Part shown: positions 34,140 through 45,803 of the stretch, one piece after another
Layout: each line of letters opens with the position of its first letter
Position numbering within the stretch: position 1 is the first letter of the stretch
Assembly: GCF_000213175.1 (NCBI RefSeq)
Contig: NW_009799104.1
Span: 2,781,342 to 2,845,341 of the forward strand
Source of the DNA: Neurospora tetrasperma FGSC 2508
Lineage: Eukaryota; Ascomycota; Sordariomycetes; Sordariales; Sordariaceae
Reading direction: 5' to 3'
Length of the DNA stretch: 64,000 bases
Program-made: the position numbers and the translations under genes
Notes under the pieces: model-generated
Seen by the model: the letters and a program-made list of their open reading frames with translations, nothing else
Told to the model about the DNA's origin: nothing
The model's database searches: none

Positions 34140-36830
34140 AGCTCCCGAGGCAATTACCTTTTCTTTATATAAGGATATAGTAATATTTAATAGCGGTTAT
34201 ACATTAAATATCTTTAACGATGTAAAATAGTTTATAGAATTTTATGTACTACTATAGTTAGTTAATTATTGAATAGGCAATAGCCAATCCTCGAAATTAT
34301 ATTATATTAGGAAGGTTGAACTATAACTACCAACGATTATAGGTAATTTTATCCTTATTACGATTTACAACACAATTTCTTCTTTATTAATACCGGCTAA
34401 CCTATTAATAAGAATTAGTCCCTTAGACAGTAATATAATCTAGGGAATAGATAGTAATAGAATTACTTTTACGAAAGGGAGGAATGAAGGATGTTAAGTA
34501 CAATACTAATAAGTTAATAACCTTCCAGTTTTACCAATTTCACTACTACAGGAAATCGATTAGAAGTACCGCCGTTGCGCCCCGGGCCTAGCTATAATAG
34601 TAACGATTAATTACGATATTGTACACTAACATCTTATATATATAGGGAGGGATCAGGTCTTAAAAGTCTATAAAGATGCCGGAATCAAACTAACTAACGT
34701 TCTACACTATAATAACTATAACGCCTATCTACGAAGTAAGTCAATAGATAATATTTATAAAGTTAATAACCCCGTAGCGATAAAACCTTTAGAGTTTGTA
34801 AGAATTAGCATATAGAATTATAATGTTGCTAGTCATTTGGGCTATAAATACGTAGTCTACTTCATTTATATAATTAATAGCTTCCATTGGATTAAAATAA
34901 TTAAGGAGAAGAAGGATGGACTAGTTACTATTGAGGAATAGAAGAGGTATATAGAACTTTAGATTAGCTAGAAAGTAAAAGTTCTAGGTTTAGATAGAGG
35001 AATAGAGTTTAGCTTTAGTTCGAAAGACTTCTAAAACAATCCTATTGTTACTTAAGAGTGATAAGAGGGTATTAAAGTTATTAAAATACCAGCGCATACC
35101 CTATAGATAAACGGAGTACTAAAAAGGGCTAGGAGAGTAATAATAGAAAAGTTAAGAGTAACTATTTTGGAATATAATATTCCTATTAAACTCTAGCCGC
35201 TAGTAGTTGATTCTGTAGTTAAAATACTAAATCTTCTTCCGATAAAATTTAACGATAAAAATATTGGTCCCTATAAAGTTCTCTATAGAACCGCTAGTAT
35301 CCTTAGTCCCAAGCTAAACCTAAAGTATTTACGGACGTATTTCTATATATTATATTACTATATTAAGAAGGAGAAGCGGGTTTAGGGCGATAAATTTAGG
35401 GAGCGAGTAAGATGAAGCTACTTAGTAGGATATAGTGATCTTAATAGGAAAGTTTTCTTAACTTAGGATTTAGACATAAAGTAATTTATTAAAGATAATA
35501 TAGTAAGGTTCCTAGAGACCTCGGCAAAGGAGGGACTAGAGGAGGAGGCCTTTGAGTATATAGTTATCTTTTCTAACTAATATATTAAATAAGTAAAGGA
35601 GGTATTATAAAGTAAATGAACGTATAGATTACAATAACTAACGACTAATAACAATACCAATCGCCTCCTTCAATAATAATACTAATAACGAGGGATTTAA
35701 TAATAGAAATAATTCTTAGTATTAAAATAAAACCTATATCAATTTTACCTACCCCCTTATTAAGCGTTACGCCTATACTAATCTCTCTAGGACTAATTCA
35801 ATTACTAAATACTCTAATAGTATTACTTATAGGACCAATAAGTATATTTTTTAGTCCGGCTATATTACTTCTAGGTCCGATAAGCTTAGTCCTAGGACCG
35901 ACTATACCTTCTATAGGCCTAACTATATTAAACCTAAATACGTAGCCGGAAAACGTATTAATTAAGAAAGATTCAAGTATATTAACCCTAATGATAGATT
36001 CTATATAGGAAATATAGTAATTAATACTATGAGGTCTATAGATAATGAATAAATCAAATATTTTAAAATCTATAGAATAAAATAAGGATAAAGGGGTAAA
36101 CGATTAGTCTTTTATATTTTTAACAGTGAATTGGAACTATTTAGCGACCATAATAGTACTAAAAGAAATAGGGAGGAAGTTTATAAGGAAGATTTACTAT
36201 TTAAGAAGTCCTTTTTATATTTATCCTCCTTTATTAACCCTAATATTCTTAATAAAGAAGTGCCCGTACTATCTATATACAACCAATTACAAAGGTAATC
36301 AACGCCTAATCCCCTAGTTGGAGAATTAATAAATCCGGGCTAAATTCAAGCTTCGTTAGAGGCGGCTCCGATATCGCCGGGGGCAGCGCCTTCAATAATA
36401 GACCAATTCGAAATTAACTTAGTACCGGAGAATTAAATAATAGAGCTAGAGCTTATAATATTAAGAAGGCTTCGTAGACGGGCGGCTCTAATAGTATAAA
36501 ATATATCGGATAAGCTAAAGATTATTAATAGTAACCGTACGATTTGGAAGGATAAGAACGGTAACCCTATTATACTTACTTTCTACTATAGTTTATAAGA
36601 AAAAGGGATTGTAAGGAAGAACTTAGATATAGTATACTTAAGAGTTGCAAAGGTACTATATAATATAGATTTAAAACCGGGAGTCCCTAAGAACTATCGA
36701 CAGGCTAAGAAACTAACTAACTTTGAATTATATTGGAAGCTAGCAATCAAGAAGCAAGTTAAGGCCTAAGAAGAAAGGGAAATCTATAATCTAATTCTAT
36801 ATACTAAGAATATAAAAATTCTACCTAGGA
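34140..36830 (+). pseudogene. Copia protease and integrase remnant
   Basis: The protease is near 34170-34215: IVIFNSGYTLNIFNDVK, where a D-S-G-C-T-x-H motif is expected, with Asp now Asn. The integrase core is near 34850-35040: YFIYIINSFHWIKII, then KVLGLDRGIEFSFSSKDF (second Asp kept). After about 35120 the integrase C-terminus and the linker to RT are poorly conserved. The placement of integrase before RT is what separates copia from gypsy. Confidence 0.75.
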
Positions 36831-36839
36831 AGTAAGTAT

Positions 36840-38260
36840 TTAACGAAAAGGATAATTTTAAGTTTAAAACGAAGGATCCACGTACTAGATAGGTTATTTA
36901 TAATAATTTTAAATAGGGCTCGTAGGATATAGAGGAAGTCTATACTATAGTAGCTAACATGGTTAGTGTAAAGATATTCTTAGCGATTATAGCTGTACTT
37001 AATTTAGAATACTACTACTTCGACTTTAATATAGTATTCTTAATTACTCTAGTTCTAGAAGGGAAAAAGTACTATATTAAATAGCCGACTGGCCTTAAAA
37101 AGAGGTTATAGGATAGGAAGCTAATATACCTCCTTAGACGAGTAACATATAGTTTAAAGCGGGCGCCTCTCTACTAATTTTAAATACTTTTACCTATTTT
37201 AAAAGATTTGGGTTTTAAGCCAGTTAATAATAATATTTACTTATTTAATAATACCGGATTGGGAACGATATTGGTATTATACGTAGATAACTTCCTTTTA
37301 GTAGCGCTATTAGAGTTAATTATTTTTAATATTAGGGATAGACTACTAGCCTACTTTAAATTCAAGTACATTAGGGAAGTTAGAACCTGCCTAGGGTTTA
37401 ATATTCTAAGGAAGAGGGAGGAGAGGATAGTATTCGTCAATTGGCCAAAATATATAGTAACTATTATTAAAAAGTTTAGTTATAACGACTTCTATAGGGT
37501 AAATACACTATAGCTACTTAATATTAAAATCGGCGACTATAAAGAAGGGGACGGGTTGCTAAAGCAATAGAAGAAATATATTAAAATGACTAGTAGTCTC
37601 AACTATTTGTTAAGGGGTATACGACCGGATATTATATTTACGGTCAATAGGCTTTGCGAAGGTAATATAATACCGACTATTAGTTTAATAGCGGTTATAA
37701 AGTATCCTTTCTGTTATTTAATAAAGATAAAGGATATAGGAATAATTCTACGTAGTAGGATCTTACTAAAGGATATAGATTTAAAGGTATTTAGAGACGC
37801 CTTATTGATAGATGACCTAGCAACGAAGTATAGTACTAGTAGTCATATTGTATTTCTAATTAGAGGACTAGTATGCTAGAAATTAAAAAAGCAAACCTTT
37901 ATTACAACGAGTATAATAGAGGCGGAGTTCACGAACTTAGTATTAATAGCGAAATTACTGTAATAGATGGTATATATATTGGAGGAGTTGGGATATATTT
38001 AATTACCCTTAAAAGGCCTATATATAAATAGTAAGAATACGAAGGATAGAGTATTGAATTGTAAAGTACCGGGAAGGAACCGGTGTATAAATATACAATT
38101 CAAATGGATTATTAAAAACGTCGAAGCGAAGGAATTCAGTCGCATTTATATTAAGGGAGAGGAAATAATTGTAAATAGCTTAATAAAGCTAGTAAAGGCG
38201 GATAAGTATAATAAATTTCTTTCGATACTAAGACTGGAAATTAAGAAGGTTCTATAGGCC
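36840..38260 (+). pseudogene. Copia reverse transcriptase and RNase H remnant
   Basis: This is the best-preserved coding part. RT includes GLKKRL near 37093, LGFKPVNNNIYLFNN near 37208 and VLYVDNFLLVA near 37274-37306, where YVDD has become YVDN. RNase H includes LNYLLRGIRPDIIFTVNRLC (from 37595) and KLKKQTFITTSIIEAEF near 37880-37930 (matches WKSKKQTxVALSSxEAE). Three open stretches (37208-37513, 37586-37879, 38054-38257) are true in-frame pieces separated by RIP stops. Confidence 0.88.
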
Positions 38261-38324
38261 TGATTTCATACTATGGTTATTTACTGGTAATGTCCCCTGT
38301 GAGCTGTTTCGGGCTACGGGGGCG

Positions 38325-38490
38325 TGTTATCGGGTAGGTTTATATCCCTACCCTTTTTCTATCGTTCCTATAGGTCTATGCCCTTATACCCTTCCTGTAT
38401 TTAAGCCCTCCACACTTCTTTTCCTTCTTTGTTCTAGTCTTCTCTCCATAGCACACACATCTACACCTCGTTTTGCCCTCTTGTCCAAGA
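38325..38490 (+). repeat. Copia 3' LTR (166 bp)
   Basis: Same length and colinear with 32580-32745. It is preceded by a short purine-rich stretch (acgggggcg) and followed by the TSD ATTAT. Confidence 0.88.
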
Positions 38491-38495
38491 ATTAT

Positions 38496-40411
38496 TTGTT
38501 ACATCTAGGAATTGGAGGCAATACTATCATTATAGAATTAAAAAGAAGCGTTCCTAATACCGAAATACCCTACTAACTTATTCGAAGAACCGAAGGTCCG
38601 CCCGATGAATAAGGGAAAATATAAGGATTTTACTAAAATAGAATAGGCGTTTTACGATTAAAGGGCGCTGCCGGTAGAAGAGGACGAAAAACTGCCTAAC
38701 CAATACGAGTATATTACAATATTGGAAAACAAGTACCAAACCGACCTATATTGAAGAGAGGGAGGTATAGGCTAAAGCGAGATAGCGTTAGTTAGTATAA
38801 GTATTATAACGATCTAATTGTTATAGGAATTGAAGTATTTCTCCGATTCGCTAAGAAAGAACATATGGGAATTACTAGCCTATACGAATTGGATCGATTT
38901 ATCGATGACTAATAGCGAAAAGATAGTTAGTTAGCGGAGGACGAGGAGGAATTGAGAGAGAGGGTAAAGAGAGAGGTGCCCGAGTACGCCTGCTAGTATT
39001 TTAATATCTTTAATAAGAAATAGTCTAATACCTTACCCAATAATTAGCCGAGTGACTATAAAATTGAATTAGAAGAAGGAGTATAACCTAAAGAGTTTTA
39101 TAATAGTCTACTCTATAAGATAATAATTAATAAATTGGATGCTTATGGAAAATATATTAATAAAACCCTTGTTAAAGGTTTTATTAAAAGTGATTTAGCA
39201 CTATAGGCCGCACCTATACTATTCGTACCTAAGATTAATAGTAGACTTCGTTTCTATATAGACTATTAGAAATTGAATATTATTACTAGAAAGGATTGTT
39301 ATCCCCATCCGATTATCGAAAAAATAATCGTTCGTATTAACTAAGTAAAGATTTTTACAAAGATTAATATACAATAAATGTTCTACTGAATTAGGATGCA
39401 TTTGGATAATAAGGAGCTAATGATATTTAGGATTCGTTACAGCGCGTATAAGTATAAAATACTACTATTCGGTTTGATAAATAGATTTTCGACTTTCCAA
39501 TAGTATATTAACAATACCTTGATGGGTTACTTTAATAATTTCTATAGCGCGTATAGTAACAATATCCTTATCTTTTCGAATAGTTTAGAAGAATATAAAA
39601 CATATATAAAGAAAGTATTAGCTCGTTTGGAGGTAACTAGGCTATAAATTGATTTGGACAAATATAAATTTTACATTGAAAAGACTAAGTTCCTCGGCTT
39701 TGTTGTTGGTAAAGACGGAATTATTATCGATCTATGGAAAATTACCGTCGTAAAAGATTAGTAAGTCCCTACGAACATTAAAGGAGTATAATCTTTCCTA
39801 GGATTTTGCAACTTCTAAGAAAGTTTGTAAAGGACTATAACTATATAGCGAAGCTATTGATTGCTCTTACTAAAAAAGGGGAAGAGTATAGTTAGAATAA
39901 GGATTATTAAGCGGCGTTCGAAGAGTTGAAAGTAAGGCTATTGAGCGTACTTATTTTAATATATACTAAGTATAATTACCCTACTAGGGTTGAAACGGAT
40001 ACCTCTAATAGTATAATAGCCGGAGTTCCCTCTTAAGAAGTCGACAACGATTAGAAGCCGGTCGTTTTCTTTTTAAGAATAATATACAGCGCTAAATATA
40101 ACTACTCTATCTCCGATAAGGAATTTATAGCAATTGTTAGGGCCTTGCAGTGCTAGAGATCGGAATTCGTTAGGCTCTAGAGCCCTTTCCTAATTATTAC
40201 GGACTATGAGGCCTTAAAGTACTTTAGTATAAAATAGTTGCTTAATTTCCATTATGTTAGGTAGGCCGAGTTCCTCGCCTAATACTATTTTGTGATTTCG
40301 TACTGGCTAAGTAAGGATAATAGGGTAGTAGACGCTTTGTTAAGGAAATTTGAAGATTTGAAGATTTAAAAGGCGAAGTAGGACGCCTATTGTACGAGCC
40401 GCATCTTTAAA
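38496..40411 (+). pseudogene. gypsy3 reverse transcriptase and RNase H remnant
   Basis: After the copia TSD, pol resumes. RT runs about 39110-39760: APILFVPKINSRLRFYIDY, YPHPIIEKI, YKVLLFGLINRFSTFQQYI (FGL-N-APATFQ) and AYSNNILIFS where YxDDILIFS is expected, then FYIEKTKFLGFVV. RNase H near 40000-40340 includes VETDTSN, YSISDKEFIAIVRAL and VISYWLSKDNRVVDALL. Both catalytic Asp of RT are Asn. The open frame at 39401-39219 minus is a shadow. The gene is cut at 40412 by a TIR element. Confidence 0.87.
40404..40411. repeat. TIR element B, left TSD (TCTTTAAA)
   Basis: Compared with TTTTTGAA at 40848-40855, it differs at two sites, both transitions, as expected if RIP acted on the flanks after insertion. 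Confidence 0.65.
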
Positions 40412-40847
40412 GAGAACCTCTATTCGCACGCGGAAGAAACTCCATTGCACGGGGATCCACTTGCTTTTCTAGGTATAACTTAATCAGACCTTATTATATA
40501 AGGCTGAGGGTGGCACCAAAATACTTGTTGATTTTTTGCGGATTTTTGGGTTTAGGTTTCAGTTTCATAGCCCAAGTGTGACCTAGATCTTACTTTTCTA
40601 GGTTTTTACAACAAAAATTATTTGTATTATTTTTAATAATTCACTTTCTTTCTCCTGGAGTTTCTCGAGCTACTAAACACCTACAGCTCTTACAAAGGTT
40701 ATAGTAAGTAGAGAAAAAAATGAGAAAAAATATAATATACTTTACTACTCTCTACTAGAATTCTTAAGGTATAAAAAGATATAGTCAAGTTTCACTTTTT
40801 GCCCCCCGTGCGAATAGAGTTTTATCCCCGTGCGAATAGAGTTTCTC
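40412..40847. mobile_element. TIR element B (436 bp, MITE-like, 8-bp TSD)
   Basis: The left end GAGAACCTCTATTCGCACG and the complement of the right end GAGAAACTCTATTCGCACGG form TIRs. Each end carries a second, inner copy of the AACTC-ATTCGCACGGGG unit (left 40438-40456, right about 40804-40826). There is no coding capacity. It interrupts gypsy3 between RNase H and integrase. It shares its TIR pattern with element A at 45379. An 8-bp TSD suggests hAT, but MULEs here also give 8 bp. Confidence 0.82.
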
Positions 40848-40855
40848 TTTTTGAA

Positions 40856-42260
40856 ACCTTCGAGGACTGAACGATGACCTATTTTAATAATAACCCAACT
40901 ATTTCGAGTATCTAACTGTTACCCTCTATAATAAATATCGATATTATAATTATAGAGGTTAATTTAGACGTCGTTAGGAAGTAGGTAGGGGGTAGCCCAA
41001 TATCGAAGGAGGATCTTTTGGAAGGATATATTCTATTGCATAGGCTCCTCCTCGAGAATAAGATCAATATTGAATTAGAAATTTATTGAAATATAGTTCG
41101 TTGGGGGGGAGGCGGGTACTAATTCGTCGTATATAATAAAATCCTGATATAATATAATAAATTGGTAGTACTACTGGGGATATTAAGGGTACAGGTGATT
41201 TACGAACTATATATAAAAATTATAACCGTATACTTTGGTTACAATAAAACCCGACGACTAGTATTTGCCTAATATTAGTAGCCCGGTATAATTAGAGATA
41301 TAGACTGTCATGTTGCAAATTGTATGATATACTATACTTCGAAAGTCCCGCGCGATAAAACGCTAAGCGAATTATACCCTACATTACTAATAAACTAAAT
41401 ATAGTAATACTTTGTAATAAACTTCAAATTTATATTCAAAGATTATTAAAGTTTTAATAATATATTAGTAATAGTAAGTCGATTGAATACAGTATTATAG
41501 ACCATTCCCTACTATATTACTGCTAGAGTATATAATATAGTTAGAATATACTTTAAGGGGCTATATTATATATATAGTCTATTATAAGGAGTTATTTTGG
41601 ATTAGGGACTATAATTCATAACTGATTTTATAAACGAATTAGTAAAGATCCTTAATATTAAATAGAAATTAGTATCCTTAGGATATAGTTAGACGGCCGG
41701 CCAAGCCGAGATTATAAACGAATACTTGGATTAGAGACTTTGTTTATTAATTTACTAGTTTTAGGATAATTAGTCCGACGTTATTCTAGTAATAGATGTT
41801 ATTTAAATAGGAATATTATATAATAGTTTGGCAGGTATATAATTTTATTAGGTTTTACAAAGGTTCTCTATACCTAATACCCTAAATTAGGAAGCGAAGA
41901 CAAATATAATATAGTTATCCGCCTATAAGAAGTTTAATTGTAGGGAGGTTCAAAAATTAATCAAAAAGATACAAGAGTCTATTATTAAAGTAAGGGAATT
42001 TATTATAGTATTTTAAAAGTGTATAACGGAATAGGCGAACTAATACTAGCGTTTGCCTAATTTTAGTATAGGCGATAAAGTTTTTATTATAGAAAGAAAC
42101 GAACTTTTTGATGGGCCTAGGTATAAATTAAATTTCCTACTTACGAATCGATAGTTTAAAATTAAGGGAAAGTGTGGATACTCTTTCCGATTCGAAGTTC
42201 CGGGAGGATAGCGCAGTATAAATATGTTCTACGCAGACCGCCTAAGGAAGTACCTTAATA
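40856..42260 (+). pseudogene. gypsy3 integrase remnant
   Basis: The zinc-binding region lies near 41220-41340 (YFGYNKTRRLVFAQY, then CHVANCMIYYTSKVP with partly preserved Cys). The core follows about 41395-41900: YFVINFKFIFKDYQSFNNIL (first Asp now Asn), GVILDQGLQFITDFINELV and GYSQTAGQAEIINEYL (HPQTDGQTE-like). Later KVFIIERNELFDGPRYKLN is the GPF/Y module. The protein would insert the cDNA. The order after RT and RNase H confirms Ty3/gypsy. Confidence 0.85.
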
Positions 42261-42954
42261 ACCCATTGTTAGGGTAATAAGTAGACGAGCCTATAGGCGA
42301 ATGTATTGGAGATAATATTAAGTAGGAGGTAGAAGGTATATTGGTATTTAGGGTATATTAGGGTAGGCTATAATATCATACTAGTTAGAAAGGATATAAC
42401 CTAGACCCGAAATATTATAATGCAAGCAATTTTAAGAATTCACTCTACTATCTTAAGACCTTCTACAAGGAATACTTTAGTTAATTAGGACTGCTAAAAT
42501 AATTAAACTACTAATTATAAATAGCCGAAGTGGATAACTTTAAAGCGGATTATAATAATAATAATGTTCTATAATAAAAGGGGACGAGATTAACGTGGTT
42601 AGTACTATATTAGGGTAAGGAAGTAAATTAAAAGAGGAGAGAAATTGGTTTTTATTACTTCGTTTTTGGAACGGAATGGAAATTATAGATTCACAATTTA
42701 AATAATATTGGGGAGCTAAACGTTTAATATACTATAGTAGATAGTTAGTGTAATTAGAAAAGGCTTAGGGGTTTAGAATCTAACTAATTAATCGGAAGTC
42801 CGAGGATACCCCCCCTTTATTTGGATAGCGATTGTATTCGAGCTAAGGTAACGGCGAGTTTTTTGCACAATTTTAATTGGCGGGATTGGAACCCACTTTG
42901 CATGTATGATAGTTTCTTTGTGGTTTTCGCACGGTTCGGGACGAGTCTTTGTGT
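42261..42954 (+). pseudogene. gypsy3 chromodomain and C-terminal tail
   Basis: Near 42310-42480 the frame reads VEGILVFRVYQGRLQYHTSQ, then KGYNLDPKYYNASNFKNS, corresponding to the YEVE-IL-RGxxxYLVKWxGY-xxxxW pattern of chromovirus integrase tails. Such domains can direct insertion to methylated-histone heterochromatin. About 350 bp of further broken coding sequence of unknown role follows up to the purine tract, ending in SLCVPGG. Confidence 0.72.
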
Positions 42955-42967
42955 ACCGGGGGGGTGA
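42955..42967 (+). other. gypsy3 polypurine tract
   Basis: The sequence accGGGGGGGTGA lies directly before the 3' LTR start TGTTACGG. It is the expected plus-strand primer site. Confidence 0.8.
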
Positions 42968-43199
42968 TGTTACGGTACTGGCGGACAGGCTTTAGCATGG
43001 GGTAGCCGCGCAGCCGGACATATAACCGACCCGTTGCCGGGCCGGCGTATAAGGCCGGCGCACAGGCTCTGGGTCAAAACCCTAGACTCTGCGTGCACTC
43101 TTTGTACGTTTCGTTCTTTTCTTCTTCATCTTGTGATTCTACTATAGACCTGGAATTGACGTGTTTAGCTTTGTCTCTCGTGACTACGTCGCTTGGACA
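42968..43199 (+). repeat. gypsy3 3' LTR (232 bp)
   Basis: It starts TGTTACGGTACTGG and ends GCTTGGACA. It is followed by the TSD AGTTC and then L-D sequence. Confidence 0.92.
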
Positions 43200-43204
43200 A
43201 GTTC

Positions 43205-45068
43205 TAGGATTATTTGGACGATGTAGTTAAAGCCGAAAGGATTCTTTTATAGGCGTTAAAGTTAAGTAAATTAAAGGAGTACTGTTTAGTAATCGAATTA
43301 GAAGAGGAGTAGCGTAAGGAAATTGTAAGGCATTGCTAAGAAGGGAACGAATTATTAACGATACTAGAATAAAAGAATTAGAAATAGGGAGGAGACAATT
43401 ATACTAACTACAAATATTATTTAAACTACGGCTATAGTAAAGATTGGAGTATTGTTTATTTAATATTTAATTGCGCTTGAAAAGTTCTTCGAAAAGCTCT
43501 ATTTTGCGAATTTAATTCGTAATAATATTATAATACTATTAAACTCGATTATTATTTAAAATAGAGCGGCCGGGGGTATTGATAATTATAGGGCTGCTAA
43601 GGGCAATACTATTACTATTAGGGCCGGAGACCGTATGAATAAGAGTAGCCCTACTACTACTATTGAAATTAGATATAATACGCGTAGGAGTAATTATACT
43701 ACCACTAGAACTAAAAATAATATAAACCGGGTTTATTATACTACTAATATTAGGACTGGAGGGAGTATAATCATAGAAGATATCCTTTACATATAGCGTA
43801 TAATATCCCTTCTATTAGAAGGTAGTAGTATTATAGCATAGGGTACAAAGAAGATTAATAATATTATACGGGAGGTTATTTTGTACTAAACGAGTATATA
43901 TACGCTTAGAAAAATATTAGGCGGTGCGAACGAAATCTACTAACCTTTAACGAAATCCGGCCGGACTACCTATTATTATAGTAATAACTACGGATTAAAT
44001 AGCGTTATATATATTATAAAGACCAATAGGAATATTTAGTATATACTTACTAATAATATAATTATAGGTTATAATTTAGGGGTTAATAATTAGGAGTAAA
44101 GATTAATTAGAAAAGGAAAATAGAACAGAGAGGAAAGTAGGACTTATAGGAAACCGAAATAAAATAAATTTTACTAATAATAATCTTACGAAAAGCTTTA
44201 GGGTTATTAAATTTTCAATTGGAATTCGAGATTATAGTAAGATTAAAAATATAGTAAAGGTGAGGGATTTTATAAACGGCGCTATATAAGTTAGTAGAAA
44301 GATTGAAAATAATAGAAGAAATAAATATACTAGTTTAGAGGGATCTTAAAATCTATATTACTACAAAGTGTGCGGGAAAATATTATAGGTTTTAAATAAG
44401 CCGGGGCTATAAAACTAGGGGAGGATATAGAATCTAGAAATAGTTTAGAGGAGGAGACCTCCGGGTTAGAAGTAAGGTTAATCGGGCTAGGATAGTTGCA
44501 ATTAGAGGAGGCTATGTTAAATAACATTATAATAGAAAAAAAAAGAAGAAAATCAAGAAGGGGCGCCGCGGGGAGGATTATATAAATAGAGGAGAAAGTC
44601 CTTATACAATTATAAATAGAAGTAAAGCCGAGGGGTAGGAAGTAAAAGAATAGGGCAGAGGTAAATATAAATAGGAATAATAAAGCGGAGGAGTAGGGAT
44701 ATAAATAGGAAGATAGGACGGAGAAGCGGGAGGAAGGTAGAGGAAAGAATGGTAGGAGTTGAAACGGAGAAGCGGCGAAGGAAGGCGATATCCTTAGTTA
44801 TATTCCTATTATTTTTATTATTTTAGTATTGGAATAACGTAGCGAGGGAAGAGACGAAATTAATTAGCTATAGTAGTAGGTAAGAATTATTATAATTATA
44901 AGTAAAGTAGGAGCGGTGTGGTGAAAACTACGACCGAAATAAAGCTGGGAATTTTCATCCGGCGGCGCTTAACGCCGTACGGTTTTCCCCTCTACAGAAT
45001 TAAAGAAGGACCCTATAGCAATAAGGCGCTATAGTTATATAATAAGGGCAAAAGAATATTATTATAAT
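43205..45068 (+). other. L-D ORF2 end, long 3' region and tail
   Basis: The first about 250 bp complete the ORF2 C-terminus. Positions 43463-44505 are the block absent from L-A but present in L-B. A frame near 44340-44570 is shared between L-D and the better-preserved L-F (ETSGLEVRLIGLG against ETSGLKVRSIGLGRLQPEEA), so part of this region may once have been coding. The GC-rich CGGCGGCGCTTAACGCC block and the ATT tail close the element near 45068. The minus-strand frame at 44527-44330 is a shadow. Confidence 0.65.
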
Positions 45069-45370
45069 TCAACTTAAATAGTACCTATAATCAATATAAT
45101 CGTCTCTTCCCCACCCCTTATTCTCGTATTTTAATATCATTAATAATTCGTTCCCTTCCTAGAAATACTTTTCAATCTCCTTATACTACTCCTCTTCTAA
45201 TTTAATTACTAGGTAGTACCCCTTTAATTTACTGAACCTTAATACCTATAATAGGATTCTTTCGGCTTTGATTCTATTATCTAAATAATTTGAGAGCTCT
45301 TCTTCCATTAGTAACTAGTTTTCAATATTTAATTAGAAGAAGCCTTCCGTATTAAAGCAATTTAAGATAA

Positions 45371-45378
45371 TATAAATA
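45371..45378. repeat. TIR element A, left TSD (TATAAATA)
   Basis: Repeated perfectly at 45796-45803. Confidence 0.85.
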
Positions 45379-45795
45379 GATAATATCTATTTGTACGTAC
45401 TTGAAAGTCTACTTGTACGGACTAGAAATTATAATATTGATAATAGCTCTACGGAATAAAGTTGGATGAAATTAAAAGTAGTACTATTCTACTCGTCGAT
45501 TTTTAATGGATTTAGTCCATAATACCCTAGAGCTCAAGGCCTTTCAGAGTGGAATATTTTCTTGATTATTGAAATTATTATTATTCCTTAGAATTTTTGA
45601 AATATTATTTCCATTCCTAAGGTTCTACCTTGCACTTTTGTATAATATAAATATCAAAAAATGTACAAAAAGAACCTAAATTCTATAAGCTAGTTTTGAA
45701 ATATATACTTCTGCACTATCTTAGAAAAATCTTTAAACTTACAATTTTGGAGTCCGTACAAATAGACTTATAAGTCCGTACAAATAGATATTCTC
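45379..45795. mobile_element. TIR element A (417 bp, MITE-like, 8-bp TSD)
   Basis: The left end is GATAATATCTATTTGTACG; the complement of the right end is GAGAATATCTATTTGTACGG. An inner second copy of CTATTTGTACGGACTT sits at each end. This gives about 46-bp composite termini. The ends match element B if C-to-T and G-to-A changes are allowed (TATTTGTACGG against TATTCGCACGG). The interiors are not clearly alike. There is no coding capacity. Confidence 0.85.
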
Positions 45796-45803
45796 TATAA
45801 ATA

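Larger units (their letters stand above)
32580..38490 (+). mobile_element. Ty1/copia element nested in gypsy3 (5,911 bp)
   Basis: The LTRs at 32580-32745 and 38325-38490 (166 bp each) have the 5-bp TSD ATTAT at 32575-32579 and 38491-38495. The order gag, protease, integrase, RT, RNase H defines copia. The primer-binding site matches an internal part of initiator tRNA-Met. The element is full length but every domain is RIP-damaged. Confidence 0.9.
28730..43199 (+). mobile_element. gypsy3: complete chromovirus with three nested insertions
   Basis: The LTRs at 28730-28962 and 42968-43199 are flanked by the TSD AGTTC (28725-28729 and 43200-43204), and removing the element rejoins L-D. The domain order is gag, protease, RT, RNase H, integrase, chromodomain, then a polypurine tract. 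Subtracting the MITE, the copia element and the TIR element leaves about 7.5 kb, a normal length for the group. It is less uniformly RIP-altered than the LINEs, but all key catalytic residues that I can check are changed. Confidence 0.92.
7197..45068 (+). mobile_element. LINE L-D: plus-strand Tad-like non-LTR retrotransposon, split into segments
   Basis: One LINE copy is spread over 7197-8246, 11300-11786, 12380-12671, 25590-25777, 28051-28729 and 43205-45068. The pieces join in order when compared with L-A and L-B, and most junctions carry a TSD of the intervening element (TTATTCAA, TCGTA/CCGTA, AGTTC). It runs from the endonuclease/RT linker through RT, C-terminal region and 3' end with an ATT-type tail. 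Its 5' half lies left of the window. It is itself inserted in L-E, which resumes at 45069. Confidence 0.82.
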
